Positions 36,994 to 46,350 of a stretch of DNA of 64,000 bases are shown piece after piece. The notes under the pieces were generated by a model. The model saw only the letters and a list, made by a program, of their open reading frames with translations, did no database searches and had not been told where the DNA came from. Within the stretch, counting starts at the first letter, position 1. The number at the start of each line of letters is the position of its first letter. Both the position numbers and the translations under genes were made by a program. This stretch comes from Pseudomonas rhizosphaerae (GTDB lineage Bacteria > Pseudomonadota > Gammaproteobacteria > Pseudomonadales > Pseudomonadaceae): NCBI RefSeq assembly GCF_000761155.1, contig NZ_CP009533.1, positions 1,426,001 to 1,490,000 of the forward strand. Reading direction: 5' to 3'.

Positions 36994-37827
36994 ATGTACA
37001 CACTGCAAGACCTGCTCAACCTCATGGCCCGGCTGCGTGACCCGCAGCACGGCTGTCCGTGGGATGTGAAGCAAACCTATGCCAGCATCGTCCCGTTCAC
37101 GCTGGAAGAAGCCTATGAGGTGGCCGATGCCATCGAACGCGAAGACTTCGAGCACCTCCAGGGCGAGCTGGGCGATCTATTGTTCCAGGTGGTCTACTAC
37201 AGCCAACTGGCGCGCGAGGAAGGTCGCTTCGAGTTCGATGGCGTGGTCGATGGCATCACCCGCAAGCTGATTCGACGCCACCCCCACGTATTTCCCACTG
37301 GCGACCTGTACGCCGCACTCGACACGCCACGCCTTGACGAGCACCAGGTCAAGCAGCGTTGGGAAGAGATCAAGGCCCAGGAACGTGCCGAGAAGGGCGG
37401 GGTGGGGGAGCAGCTGTCGTTGCTCGACGACGTACCTGCCGCGCTGCCTGCCCTGGCGCGGGCGGCGAAGCTGCAGAAGCGTGCTGCCGTGGTCGGCTTC
37501 GATTGGCCCGGCCCTCTGCCGGTACTGGACAAGGTGCGCGAAGAATTGGACGAAGTGCTTCAGGCCATGGCTGAGGACGATGCACCGGCAGTGGCCGAAG
37601 AAGTCGGTGACCTGCTGTTCAGCGTGGTCAACCTGGCTCGCCACCTCAAGGTAGACCCGGAAAATGCCCTGCGCGGCGCCAACCTCAAGTTCGACCGGCG
37701 CTTTCGCTTCATCGAGCAGGCATTGCGCGACACCCACCGCAACATCGAAGATTGCACCCTGGAAGACATGGACGCCCTGTGGGGCGAGGCCAAACGTCAG
37801 GAACAGAATCTGCCCAGCTGTGGCTGA
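36994..37827 (+). CDS. mazG: Nucleoside triphosphate pyrophosphohydrolase
   Basis: A 277-residue protein with two MazG repeats. The first has EEAYEVADAIERED and GELGDLLFQVVYYS; the second has EELDEVLQAMAEDD and EEVGDLLFSVVNLA, with the EExxE/ExxD metal ligands in both. It hydrolyses NTPs to NMP and PPi as a house-cleaning enzyme. It follows relA, as in many gammaproteobacteria, where MazG is linked to ppGpp levels. Confidence 0.94.
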   Translation: MYTLQDLLNLMARLRDPQHGCPWDVKQTYASIVPFTLEEAYEVADAIEREDFEHLQGELGDLLFQVVYYSQLAREEGRFEFDGVVDGITRKLIRRHPHVFPTGDLYAALDTPRLDEHQVKQRWEEIKAQERAEKGGVGEQLSLLDDVPAALPALARAAKLQKRAAVVGFDWPGPLPVLDKVREELDEVLQAMAEDDAPAVAEEVGDLLFSVVNLARHLKVDPENALRGANLKFDRRFRFIEQALRDTHRNIEDCTLEDMDALWGEAKRQEQNLPSCG

Positions 37828-37853
37828 GCCGTTTTATAAGTGAGCAGAACACC

Positions 37854-38396
37854 ATGAGCCTTTCCCTCCGCGACCAATTGTTGAAAGCTGGACTGGTCAA
37901 CCAGAAGCAGGTCAAGCAAGTCAGCAAGGACAAGCAGAAACAGAAGCGCCTGGAGAACAAGGGCCAAGTCGAGGTGGACGATACGCAGCAGCGCATTGCC
38001 CAGGAGGCCATGGCCGAGAAGGCCCGTCGCGACCAGGAGCTCAATCGCCAGCAGCAGGAAAAGGTCGAGCAAAAGGCCCGTGCCGCCCAGGTCAAGCAGT
38101 TGATCGAGGCCACTCGCCTGCCCAAGTTGACCACCGAGGACTACTACAACTTCGTCGACGACAAGAAGGTCAAGCGGCTGTCGGTCAACAACCTGATGCG
38201 CAGCAAGTTGAGCAACGGTTCGCTGGCCATCGTCCAGCACGGGGGTGGCTACGAGGTCATTCCGCGCGAGGCCGCGCTGAAGGTTCAGGAGCGCGCGCCG
38301 CAGCGCATCGTGATGCTCAACGTGGCGACCGAGGAAGTCGAGTCGGCGGAAGATCCATACGCCGCCTACAAGATCCCGGACGACCTGATGTGGTAA
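37854..38396 (+). CDS. DUF2058 nucleoid-like basic protein (YaiL type)
   Basis: A 180-residue protein starting MSLSLRDQLLKAGLVNQKQV, followed by a long Lys/Gln-rich coiled region to about residue 85, then a compact domain with YYNFVDDKKVKRLSVN. This matches DUF2058/YaiL. Function is not established. It is probably the last gene of the relA-mazG transcript, being followed by a strong terminator. Confidence 0.85.
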   Translation: MSLSLRDQLLKAGLVNQKQVKQVSKDKQKQKRLENKGQVEVDDTQQRIAQEAMAEKARRDQELNRQQQEKVEQKARAAQVKQLIEATRLPKLTTEDYYNFVDDKKVKRLSVNNLMRSKLSNGSLAIVQHGGGYEVIPREAALKVQERAPQRIVMLNVATEEVESAEDPYAAYKIPDDLMW

Positions 38397-38422
38397 CCCG
38401 CCTGGCCACCCGCTGAAACGAC

Positions 38423-38447
38423 AAACCCCGCCTTGGCGGGGTTTTTC
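38423..38447. terminator. Rho-independent terminator after the DUF2058 gene
   Basis: AAACCCCGCC-TT-GGCGGGGTTTTT: a compact GC-rich stem with A and T tails, usable in both directions; it also ends the small minus-strand gene at 38463-38645. Confidence 0.9.
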
Positions 38448-38462
38448 TTGCGCGGCGAACGG

Positions 38463-38645
38463 TCAATTCGAAGCGCGTTGGCTTTCGAGGGTTTCCAGTT
38501 CGTTCTTGTAGCTCTGAGCGTCAGTCTCGTTGTGGAACATCCCCACCAACAGGTCCTGTTGGTAGACATCCCAGATCTGGATGCCTGCCGCCACACCTTC
38601 GTGGGACATGTGGGCTTCGTCGCGTTCGGTCACTTTTACGGTCAT
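38463..38645 (-). CDS. Small acidic protein of unknown function
   Basis: A 60-residue frame starting MTVKVTERDEAHMSHEG and ending YKNELETLESQRASN. CAGGAG lies upstream of the ATG at 38645 and a terminator follows directly, so it looks like a real short gene. No motif or membrane segment is visible and I do not recognise the family. Confidence 0.6.
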   Translation of the reverse strand: MTVKVTERDEAHMSHEGVAAGIQIWDVYQQDLLVGMFHNETDAQSYKNELETLESQRASN

Positions 38646-38855
38646 GGGAAAGCTCCTGTCTCGAATAGCTGCCTCGAATATCTGCACGTGGCGTGTGCAG
38701 GCCTTTGTTATAGAGTTGGGTAGCTTGCTAAGTAAACAGGCGGATTCCGTAACAGTTTTTTACAGAAAGTGACGCAATCGGCTAACCCGTACAGGCCGGG
38801 CGATGCGGCGGATTGTCGCAGTGGGTTCCGGGCGGTGAAACAAATTTCATCCAAT

Positions 38856-38883
38856 AAAAAACCCATCCGAAGATGGGTTTTTT
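38856..38883 (-). terminator. Terminator of dctA
   Basis: AAAAAACCCATC-CGAA-GATGGGTTTTTT: a stem with a long T run on the minus strand, 16 bases beyond the dctA stop. Confidence 0.9.
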
Positions 38884-38898
38884 CAGTGCGGCGTCAGA

Positions 38899-40257
38899 TC
38901 AGCGCGGGGTAGTGCCCTGAGGGGTAGTGTCTGGAGCCGGATCACGGCCTTCGGCAACACCCAAGTCATCTTCCGGACGACCATCGACGATGGCGCGGCC
39001 ACCGGAGGCCAGTTCGGTCTGCAAGACTTTTTCGTCCAGCTCGCCGACCCACTTGGCAACCACCAGGGTGGCCACTGCGTTACCGACCAGGTTGGTCAGT
39101 GCGCGGGCTTCGGACATGAAACGGTCGATACCCAGGATCAGCGCAAGGCCTGCAACAGGCAGTTGGCCTACGGCCGACAAGGTAGCGGCCAGCACGATGA
39201 AGCCCGAACCGGTCACACCGGCTGCGCCCTTGGAGGACAGCAGCAGTACCAGCAGCAGGGTGATCTGGTGCGTCAGGTCCATGGTGGTGTCGGTCGCCTG
39301 GGCGATGAACACGGCGGCCATGGTCAGGTAGATCGAGGTACCGTCCAGGTTGAACGAGTAGCCAGTCGGAATGACCAGGCCCACCACCGACTTCTGTGCG
39401 CCCAGGCGTTCCATCTTGATCAGCATGCGAGGCAGTGCCGATTCCGAGGAGGAAGTGCCCAGAACGATCAGCAGTTCTTCACGGATGTAGCGGATGACCT
39501 TGATCACGCTGAAGCCGTGTGCGCGGCAGATGGCGCCCAGCACCAGCAGCACGAACAGTACGCAGGTGACGTAGAAGCAGATCATCAACTGGCCCAGTTG
39601 CACCAGCGAACCCACGCCGTAAGCGCCGATGGTGAAGGCCATGGCACCGAATGCACCCAGTGGCGCCAGCTTCATGATCATGTTGATGATGTTGAACATG
39701 GCGTGCGCGAAGCGATCGATCAGGTCCAGCAATGGCTTGCCGTAGGCACCCAGGCGGTGCAGAGCGAAGCCGAAGATCACCGAGAACATCAACACCTGAA
39801 GGATGTCGCCGTTGGCGAAGGCACCGACGATGGTGTTCGGAATCACGTTGAGGATGAAGCCGACGATGCTCTGGTCAGCGCCTGCCGAGACGTAGCTGGC
39901 GATCTTGCTGGCGTCCAGGGTCGATACGTCGACGTGCATGCCAGCGCCGGGCTGGACCACGTTGACCACGACCAGACCGATGATCAGTGCCAGGGTCGAG
40001 ACGATTTCGAAGTACAACAGGGCGTAGCCACCGGTCTTGCCGACCGATTTCATGCTCTGCATACCGGCGATGCCGCTGACCACTGTACAGAAGATGATGG
40101 GGGCGATGACCATCTTGATCAGCTTGATGAAGCCGTCGCCGAAAGGCTTGAGCTTGACCGCGAACTGAGGATAGAAGTGGCCGATCAGAATACCGATGAT
40201 GATCGCGACGATCACCTGGAAATACAGCGATTTGTACAGCGGCTGACGAGTCGTCAT
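38899..40257 (-). CDS. dctA: C4-dicarboxylate transporter DctA
   Basis: A 452-residue member of the dicarboxylate/amino acid:cation symporter family. It begins [20 protein letters not shown], carries the serine-rich hairpin [15 protein letters not shown] and the substrate motif [16 protein letters not shown]. These match DctA, which imports succinate, fumarate and malate with protons. GAGGAACTT precedes the ATG at 40257; the longer upstream frame is not used. Control by a sigma-54 promoter and DctBD-type activator is supported by the sites at 40387-40402 and beyond. Confidence 0.93.
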   Translation of the reverse strand: MTTRQPLYKSLYFQVIVAIIIGILIGHFYPQFAVKLKPFGDGFIKLIKMVIAPIIFCTVVSGIAGMQSMKSVGKTGGYALLYFEIVSTLALIIGLVVVNVVQPGAGMHVDVSTLDASKIASYVSAGADQSIVGFILNVIPNTIVGAFANGDILQVLMFSVIFGFALHRLGAYGKPLLDLIDRFAHAMFNIINMIMKLAPLGAFGAMAFTIGAYGVGSLVQLGQLMICFYVTCVLFVLLVLGAICRAHGFSVIKVIRYIREELLIVLGTSSSESALPRMLIKMERLGAQKSVVGLVIPTGYSFNLDGTSIYLTMAAVFIAQATDTTMDLTHQITLLLVLLLSSKGAAGVTGSGFIVLAATLSAVGQLPVAGLALILGIDRFMSEARALTNLVGNAVATLVVAKWVGELDEKVLQTELASGGRAIVDGRPEDDLGVAEGRDPAPDTTPQGTTPR

Positions 40258-40386
40258 TGCAAGTTCCTCAAGTGTATCGCCTGGCACCCATTCCGGAGTG
40301 GTCGCGACACCTAAAGCACGAACCCTCCTGTCTGGAGGGATTTGTTGTGGGCGAGTTGCGCATTGGCAGGCCTCTGCCGACTGTAT

Positions 40387-40402
40387 TGCAGGGGTCGTGC
40401 CA
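40387..40402 (-). promoter_or_regulatory. Sigma-54 promoter of dctA
   Basis: On the minus strand the bases TGGCACGACCCCTGCA fit the -24/-12 consensus TGGCACG-N4-TTGCA with one mismatch, and the GG and GC dinucleotides are exactly ten bases apart. Transcription would start about 115-120 bases before the dctA ATG. RpoN control of dctA is established in rhizobia and pseudomonads. Confidence 0.85.
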
Positions 40403-40481
40403 TAGTTGCGTAATGATGGCGACAACGCCGGTGGCTGCGGCCTAGGCAGGGGTATGGTTGTCGTCACATAGCTGTACAAGT

Positions 40482-40495
40482 GGCGGGAATCCGCC
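40482..40495. promoter_or_regulatory. Upstream activator site 1 (GGCGG-N4-CCGCC)
   Basis: An inverted repeat GGCGGGAATCCGCC about 80 bases upstream of the sigma-54 promoter, in the place expected for binding of an enhancer-type activator such as DctD. The assignment to DctD is inferred. Confidence 0.55.
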
Positions 40496-40522
40496 CCAGT
40501 CGTCCCTGAGGGGCTTGTGCAT

Positions 40523-40536
40523 GGCGGATATCCGCC
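40523..40536. promoter_or_regulatory. Upstream activator site 2 (GGCGG-N4-CCGCC)
   Basis: GGCGGATATCCGCC is a perfect 14-base palindrome, 41 bases (about four helical turns) from site 1 and thus on the same DNA face. Paired sites like this are usual for oligomeric sigma-54 activators. Confidence 0.55.
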
Positions 40537-40539
40537 CAC

Positions 40540-40566
40540 AAAAAAGGGCCCCGCAGGGCCCTTTCG
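40540..40566 (-). terminator. Terminator of the purM-purN-DUF3108 operon
   Basis: On the minus strand AAAGGGCCC-TGCGG-GGCCCTTTTTT forms a nine-pair stem with a T run, about 20 bases after the DUF3108 stop. It also insulates the dctA control region. Confidence 0.85.
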
Positions 40567-40587
40567 GTTTCAATACGGTGCAGCAGC

Positions 40588-41298
40588 TCAGCTGCCCTTC
40601 ACCGACTTGCCATCCACCGAGCCGTCTTGAAGCATGATGTTGTATTCCTTGCCATCGGTCTCGACCTGTTGCAGGCGTACCAGCAGGTAGTCCCAGTCCT
40701 TGGCGAACCACAACACGGTGATGCGCTTGCTTTGCGTTGGATCGCGTACGCGCTCGACCTTGATCGCGTCGACCTGGCCCGCTTTGGTTTCGACTTTCTC
40801 GGTGCCCAGCACGCGGAAATCGTAGGTGTCGATCTCGTCGCCATCGACCACCTGGTAGCTCATGCTTTTCTTGCCTGCGGCTACATCGTGCTGCAAGGCC
40901 AACTGGTAAGTGGACTTGTCCAGGACGCCGGTGTTGAGCGGCAGGTTGATCGCATCGCCACGGTCGGTGCCGGTGACTTTCTTGGCCGCCCAGTCGAAGT
41001 CCAGGTTGACCTTGCGAGCCTTGCCCAGTCCGCCACGTTCGAACATGTAGGTCTCGGGCAGCATCGTTTCCTTGTCGACACGCAGGGTGCTGACCTCGGT
41101 CAGGCTGGCGATCATCATCGAAGCCTTGAAAGCCAGGGTCCAATCGCCATTGGCGCCCTTGCTCAGGCTGCGCTCGGCGGTGCCGCTCATGGGCAGCTGT
41201 TTCCAGTCGGCGGTGTAGCTGGCGGAAAAGGGCTTGAGGTCTGCGGCATGAACCGGAAGGGCCAGCAGGGCAACGGCGAAGAGCAGGGCGCGACGCAT
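40588..41298 (-). CDS. DUF3108 periplasmic protein
   Basis: A 236-residue protein with a signal peptide (MRRALLFAVALLALPVHA, residues 1-18) and a beta-rich body with LKPFSASYTADW and STYQLALQHDVAAGKKSMSY, as in DUF3108. The function is unknown; the fold of related proteins suggests a lipid- or envelope-associated role. CTAGGAG lies before the ATG at 41298. It starts only eight bases after purN, so it is cotranscribed with purine genes. Confidence 0.82.
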   Translation of the reverse strand: MRRALLFAVALLALPVHAADLKPFSASYTADWKQLPMSGTAERSLSKGANGDWTLAFKASMMIASLTEVSTLRVDKETMLPETYMFERGGLGKARKVNLDFDWAAKKVTGTDRGDAINLPLNTGVLDKSTYQLALQHDVAAGKKSMSYQVVDGDEIDTYDFRVLGTEKVETKAGQVDAIKVERVRDPTQSKRITVLWFAKDWDYLLVRLQQVETDGKEYNIMLQDGSVDGKSVKGS

Positions 41299-41306
41299 AT
41301 AAACTC

Positions 41307-41954
41307 CTAGGGTCGAATCAAATGGCCACAAGCCGGCAGCGGCTGGCCATCGAGCAGTGCACCGTGGTCGCCGAGGCACACACGGCCTTCGGCAAACCAG
41401 CGCACTGCCAGCGGGTAGATCTGGTGTTCCTGGGCATGCACTCGGTGCGCCAGGGTGTCTGGCGTATCGCTCGACTGTACCGGAATCACTGCCTGTACGA
41501 CCAGTGGTCCGCCATCGAGTTCCTCGGTGACGAAGTGCACGCTGCAGCCGTGTTCGGCATCGCCCGCTTCGAGTGCGCGGCGGTGGGTGTGCAGGCCTTT
41601 GTAGCGGGGCAGCAAGGACGGATGGATGTTGAGCAGGCGGCCATGGTAGTGGCGAACGAAGGACGGGCTGAGGATGCGCATGAAGCCTGCCAGGACCACC
41701 AGGTGCGGGTGGTACTGGTCGATCAGGTCGGTCAGGGCGGCATCGAAGGCTTCGCGGCCGGCGAAACCTTGATGTTCCAGCACCCGAGCTTCGATACCTG
41801 CATCGCGGGCGCGCTGCAGGCCGAGGGCATCGGCGCGGTTGGAAATCACCGCGACGATACGAACGGGGTTGTCTGCCTGCAGGCTGTCGAGCAAGGCCTG
41901 CAGGTTACTGCCGGTGCCCGAAAGCAACACCACCACGTTGCAAGTCGAAGGCAT
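41307..41954 (-). CDS. purN: Phosphoribosylglycinamide formyltransferase
   Basis: A 215-residue PurN with the GTGSNLQALL phosphate loop, the catalytic Asn-His-Asp set in NIHPSLLPRYKGLHTH and VHFVTEELDGGP. It transfers a formyl group from 10-formyl-THF to GAR in purine synthesis. The start overlaps the purM stop by one base (TGATG). Confidence 0.95.
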   Translation of the reverse strand: MPSTCNVVVLLSGTGSNLQALLDSLQADNPVRIVAVISNRADALGLQRARDAGIEARVLEHQGFAGREAFDAALTDLIDQYHPHLVVLAGFMRILSPSFVRHYHGRLLNIHPSLLPRYKGLHTHRRALEAGDAEHGCSVHFVTEELDGGPLVVQAVIPVQSSDTPDTLAHRVHAQEHQIYPLAVRWFAEGRVCLGDHGALLDGQPLPACGHLIRP

Positions 41955-43012
41955 CAGTGAGCCTTGAGGTTCTTCAGTTCGACCTGAGCGGCGCCTTCGG
42001 CGGCGTCGGTGATGTCGCCGATGACCCACGGTTGCTCGCCGGCTGCGCGCAGGGAGGCCAGGGTTTTTTCGACGTCGGCCTGGGCCACGCAGATGACCAT
42101 GCCAACGCCGCAGTTCAGCACGCGGTGCATTTCGTGCTCATCGACGTTGCCCTGCTGCTGCAGCCAGTCGAACACCGCAGGACGCTGCCAGCTGGCGACG
42201 TCGACCACGGCCTGGGCACCCTTGGGCAGAACGCGCGGGATGTTGTCGAGCAGGCCGCCACCGGTGATGTGGGCCATGGCCTTGACCGCACCGGTGTCCT
42301 TGATCAGTTGCAGCAGCGGCTTGACGTAGATGCGCGTCGGCGCCATGAGCAGGTCGGTCAACGGCTTGCCGTCGAGCTGGACGTTCTCGATGTCGGCACC
42401 GGCGACTTCGATGATCTTGCGGATCAGCGAGTAGCCGTTCGAGTGCGGGCCCGAGGAGGGCAGGGCGATCAGCGCATCGCCGTTGGCGACCTTGCTGCCG
42501 TCGATGATGTCGGCCTTCTCGACCACACCGACACAGAAGCCGGCCAGGTCGTAGTCTTCGCCTTCGTACATGCCGGGCATCTCGGCGGTCTCGCCACCCA
42601 CCAGCGAGCAGCCGGCCAGTTCGCAGCCGGCGCCGATGCCGGTGACCACGGTGGCGGCGGTGTCGACGTTGAGCTTGCCGGTGGCGTAGTAGTCGAGGAA
42701 GAACAGCGGCTCGGCGCCACACACCACCAGGTCGTTGACGCACATGGCGACCAGGTCGATGCCGATGCTTTCATGGCGATTGAGGTTCAGCGCCAGGCGC
42801 AGCTTGGTGCCCACGCCGTCGGTGCCCGACACCAGCACGGGCTGCTTGTAGCCGGCCGGGATTTCGCACAAGGCACCAAAACCGCCCAGGCCGCCCATGA
42901 CCTCGGGGCGCGCGGTACGCTTGGCAACGCCTTTGATGCGTTCGACCAATGCTTCACCGGCGTCGATGTCTACACCGGCGTCCTTGTAGCTCACGGAGGG
43001 TTTATTGCTCAT
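41954..43012 (-). CDS. purM: Phosphoribosylformylglycinamidine cyclo-ligase
   Basis: A 352-residue AIR synthetase starting [20 protein letters not shown], with [14 protein letters not shown], the catalytic-loop region [11 protein letters not shown] and a C-terminal [13 protein letters not shown]. It performs the fifth step of purine synthesis. It is the first gene of the purM-purN-DUF3108 operon and divergent from the DUF2066 gene. Confidence 0.96.
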   Translation of the reverse strand: MSNKPSVSYKDAGVDIDAGEALVERIKGVAKRTARPEVMGGLGGFGALCEIPAGYKQPVLVSGTDGVGTKLRLALNLNRHESIGIDLVAMCVNDLVVCGAEPLFFLDYYATGKLNVDTAATVVTGIGAGCELAGCSLVGGETAEMPGMYEGEDYDLAGFCVGVVEKADIIDGSKVANGDALIALPSSGPHSNGYSLIRKIIEVAGADIENVQLDGKPLTDLLMAPTRIYVKPLLQLIKDTGAVKAMAHITGGGLLDNIPRVLPKGAQAVVDVASWQRPAVFDWLQQQGNVDEHEMHRVLNCGVGMVICVAQADVEKTLASLRAAGEQPWVIGDITDAAEGAAQVELKNLKAH

Positions 43013-43272
43013 GATCCAGGCCTTTAAAGGAGGGAGTCGGGGGAGTCGACCGTCGTCGATCCACGAAGGCGCGCGATTTTATCAGGCTTGCCCGACCGTC
43101 ACCAGCGCGGTTCGATGGTTGTCCGCATACCGGCGCTAGGTCGGCCGCACCCAAGGGATGCGTGGGCATGCTACATTGTGTGCCGATATATTGTGCGCCG
43201 AGATTGACCACTGAGCTTTTTGCCGATTGTACGGTCACAGCCTCAATCCGCTATCACCGTCGGGAAACGTCC

Positions 43273-44328
43273 ATGCGTCTGCGCCACTACCTGCTAGCCA
43301 CCTGCATCACCTTGTCGAGCGTGCCGCTTCACGCCGAAACCATCAGCAACCTGTATCAGGTGCGCGAGCCCGTGGCCAGCCAGACGCCCGAGGAACGTAC
43401 CCAGGCCACCCAGCGTGCGCTGGAGACCCTGGTGCTGCGCCTGACCGGCGATGCCAAGGCGATTGCCAACCCTGGTCTGGCCAGCGTGCGCCAGGATCCG
43501 CAGCAGATCATCAGTCAGTACGGCTACGATGCCGGCCCACCGGAGTCGCTGCAGGTCGATTTCGACATTGCCAGTACCGACAATGCATTGCGTTCGGCCG
43601 GCCTGCCGACCTGGGGCAGCAACCGCCCCTCGATCCTGGGCTGGTGGTTGAGCGACAGCGTCGAGGGTAGCAGCCTGGTCGGCGACGGGCAGTCCGCCGC
43701 CGAGCCGCTGCGCCGCGCGGCCCAGCATCGCGGCCTGCCGTTGCGTCTACCCCTGGCCGACCTTGGCGAGCAGGGCGTCGGCACTGCACAGAACATCGAA
43801 GCCAGCGACCCGGCAGCGCTGCGTGGCGCATCCGAGCGCTATGGCGCCGACGCCCTGTTGGCCGTGCATGCCCGCGAAGAAGAGGGCAAGTGGTCGGGCA
43901 CCTGGCGCCTGTGGCTGGGCAGCCAGCGCGAACAGGGCAAGGCCGAGGGCGCCGATCAGGCCGCCCTGGCCGACGCCGTGTTGCTGGCTGTCAGCCAGCG
44001 CCTGGCCACGCGTTTCGTCGCCAAGCCTGGCGCCAGTACGGAAATGACCCTCGCGGTGGAAGGCATGAACCTGGAGCGTTACGCACAGATGGGCCGCCTG
44101 CTTGAATCCTACGGTGCGCGCGTGCGGACCGTGTACGGCGACAAGGTGGTCTATCGCGTGACTGGCAGTGCCGAGCAGCTGCGCGCCCAACTGGGTCTGG
44201 CCAAGCTTCAGGAAGTGCCGTACCAGGCGCCCGCTGTGCCGGTCGATGCCCAGGCCATTCCTGGGGCACCGGCGCCCGCGCCGCAGCCAGCCCCTCAGCC
44301 AGCGCCGGACCTGAGCTTTCGCTGGTAG
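43273..44328 (+). CDS. DUF2066 secreted protein
   Basis: A 351-residue protein with a signal peptide (cleavage near VPLHA, residue 19), then NLYQVREPVASQTPEERTQA typical of DUF2066. The C-terminal tail is a Pro/Ala-rich run (APAPAPQPAPQPAPD) ending LSFRW. The function is unknown. The ATG at 43273 is the only start that keeps a good signal peptide. It is followed by an AI-2E-family permease gene on the same strand after 87 bases, and hda after that. Confidence 0.85.
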   Translation: MRLRHYLLATCITLSSVPLHAETISNLYQVREPVASQTPEERTQATQRALETLVLRLTGDAKAIANPGLASVRQDPQQIISQYGYDAGPPESLQVDFDIASTDNALRSAGLPTWGSNRPSILGWWLSDSVEGSSLVGDGQSAAEPLRRAAQHRGLPLRLPLADLGEQGVGTAQNIEASDPAALRGASERYGADALLAVHAREEEGKWSGTWRLWLGSQREQGKAEGADQAALADAVLLAVSQRLATRFVAKPGASTEMTLAVEGMNLERYAQMGRLLESYGARVRTVYGDKVVYRVTGSAEQLRAQLGLAKLQEVPYQAPAVPVDAQAIPGAPAPAPQPAPQPAPDLSFRW

Positions 44329-44415
44329 TTTTTTCAGGGCTGCACCGTCCAAGCGGACGCGCAGCCCGAGTTCCCAACTTCGTTTTGTCTTCTCTATATA
44401 TAGCTGAGCTGCCTG

Positions 44416-45489
44416 ATGACTGATATGCGCCGTTGGTTCTGGCTGGGGGCCGTGCTGCTGCTCTGCGTCTTCCTCTATGTGCTGCATCCGATTCTCTCGC
44501 CATTCCTGGTGGGTATCCTGCTGGCCTACCTGGCCGATCCCCTGGTCGACAAGCTGGAAAAATGGAAGCTGTCGCGCACCTGGGGTGTGGTGGTGGTGTT
44601 CGCCCTGTTCACGTTGCTGTTGGTGCTGGCGTTGCTGGTGCTGATTCCCATGCTCGCCAAGCAGTTGGTCAGCCTCTACCAGATGGCCCCGCAGATGCTC
44701 GACTGGCTGCAGCACACGGCGCTGCCTTGGGTGCAGACCCGGCTGGGCCTGGCCGAAGGGTTCTGGAAATTCGACCAGATCAAGGCTGCGATCAGCAGCC
44801 ACATGGGGCAGACCACCGATGTGGTCGGTGTGATCCTGTCCCAGGCCACCGCGTCGGGCCTGGCGTTGATGGCCTGGCTGGCCAACTTCGTGTTGATCCC
44901 GGTGGTGGCGTTCTATCTGCTGCGCGACTGGGACCTGATGATGGCGAAGATCCGCAGCCTGCTGCCGCGCCAGCGTGAAGGGCAGATCGTGCGACTGGCC
45001 GGCGAATGTCACGAAGTGCTGGGCGCCTTCGTGCGCGGGCAATTGCTGGTGATGCTGGCCCTGGGGGTCATCTATGCCACCGGGTTGATGCTGGTAGGCC
45101 TGCAGTTGGGCCTGCTGATCGGCGTCGTGGCGGGGCTGGCGGCCATCGTGCCGTACATGGGCTTCGTCATCGGCATCGGTTCGGCGATCATCGCCGGACT
45201 GTTCCAGTTCGGCCTGGACCCTTTCCACCTGATCGCCATCGTCGCCGTATTCATGATCGGTCAGGCGCTGGAGGGGATGGTCCTAACGCCCCTGCTGGTC
45301 GGCGACCGCATCGGCCTGCATCCGGTGGCGGTGATCTTCGCCATCCTCGCCGGCGGCGAGCTGTTCGGTTTCACCGGCGTGCTGTTGGCGCTGCCGGTAG
45401 CGGCAGTGATCATGGTGTTGGTACGGCACATGCACGACCTGTACAAGGACTCGAACATCTATGCCGGGTCCGAGGATCCGGACCTGTGA
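44416..45489 (+). CDS. AI-2E family transporter (PerM-like)
   Basis: A 357-residue membrane protein with about eight helices and the family pattern PFLVGILLAYLADPLVDKLE in the first quarter and GFVIGIGSAIIAGLFQFG and GQALEGMVLTPLLVGDRIGLH in the last third. Members include TqsA and PerM; the substrate varies and is often not AI-2. It lies between DUF2066 and hda, the same context in which this perM-like gene is commonly found in gammaproteobacteria. Confidence 0.9.
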   Translation: MTDMRRWFWLGAVLLLCVFLYVLHPILSPFLVGILLAYLADPLVDKLEKWKLSRTWGVVVVFALFTLLLVLALLVLIPMLAKQLVSLYQMAPQMLDWLQHTALPWVQTRLGLAEGFWKFDQIKAAISSHMGQTTDVVGVILSQATASGLALMAWLANFVLIPVVAFYLLRDWDLMMAKIRSLLPRQREGQIVRLAGECHEVLGAFVRGQLLVMLALGVIYATGLMLVGLQLGLLIGVVAGLAAIVPYMGFVIGIGSAIIAGLFQFGLDPFHLIAIVAVFMIGQALEGMVLTPLLVGDRIGLHPVAVIFAILAGGELFGFTGVLLALPVAAVIMVLVRHMHDLYKDSNIYAGSEDPDL

Positions 45490-45645
45490 TCGCGACGGAC
45501 TTGGTCAGGCTTGCTCGAAGACAATGGGTAAACCTTTGATTTTCCAAGCAGTGTTGCGCATTGTGCGCCTGCGTGGGCAGGTATAGACTTTGCACACTTC
45601 ACATTGAGGTCCGTTGCAGCTCGATCCCTGGGCTGTTCAGCCAGC

Positions 45646-46350
45646 ATGAAACCGATTCAGCTGCCCCTTGGTGTGCGTCTGCGGGATGACGCCACCTTCA
45701 TCAATTACTATCCAGGCGCCAATGCCGCGGCACTCGGCTACGTCGAGCGTCTGTGCGAAGCCGACGCTGGCTGGACCGAAAGCCTCATCTACCTGTGGGG
45801 CAAGCATGGGGTAGGGCGCACCCATTTGTTGCACGCCGCCTGTCTGCGCTTCGAGCAGTTGGGCGAACCGGCGGTCTACCTGCCGCTGGCCGAGTTGCTC
45901 GACCGCGGCGTCGGCATTCTCGATGATCTGGCCCAGTATGAGTTGGTATGCCTGGACGACTTGCAGGTGGTGGCCGGCAAGCCGGAGTGGGAAGAAGCCC
46001 TGTTTCACTTGTTCAATCGCCTGCGCGACAGCGGTCGCCGCCTGCTGATCGCCGCCTCCCATTCGCCACGCGAACTGCCGGTGAAACTGGCCGATCTGAA
46101 GTCTCGCCTGACCCTGGCCCTGATCTTCCAGATGCGACCGCTGTCCGACGAGGACAAGCTGCGCGCCCTGCAATTGCGTGCATCGCGTCGCGGCCTGCAC
46201 CTGACCGACGAAGTCGGGCATTTCATCCTCACCCGCGGGACACGCAGCATGAGTGCGCTCTTCGAGCTGCTCGAACGCCTCGATCAAGCCTCGCTGCAGG
46301 CGCAGCGCAAGCTGACCATCCCCTTCCTCAAGGAAACGCTGGGCTGGTAA
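45646..46350 (+). CDS. hda: DnaA regulatory inactivator Hda
   Basis: A 234-residue AAA+ DnaA homologue without the DNA-binding domain. The N-terminal clamp-binding motif is QLPLGV at residues 5-10. The P-loop region is degenerate (LWGKHGVGRTHLLHAA), with Walker B in YELVCLDDLQVV and sensor regions further on. With the beta clamp, Hda stimulates ATP hydrolysis by DnaA and blocks re-initiation. A TATAGA box 60 bases upstream may be its promoter. Confidence 0.93.
   Translation: MKPIQLPLGVRLRDDATFINYYPGANAAALGYVERLCEADAGWTESLIYLWGKHGVGRTHLLHAACLRFEQLGEPAVYLPLAELLDRGVGILDDLAQYELVCLDDLQVVAGKPEWEEALFHLFNRLRDSGRRLLIAASHSPRELPVKLADLKSRLTLALIFQMRPLSDEDKLRALQLRASRRGLHLTDEVGHFILTRGTRSMSALFELLERLDQASLQAQRKLTIPFLKETLGW

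Noticed and set aside
34962..37025. A 687-codon open frame on the minus strand
   Set aside because: Antisense shadow of relA; RelA motifs are unmistakable on the plus strand.
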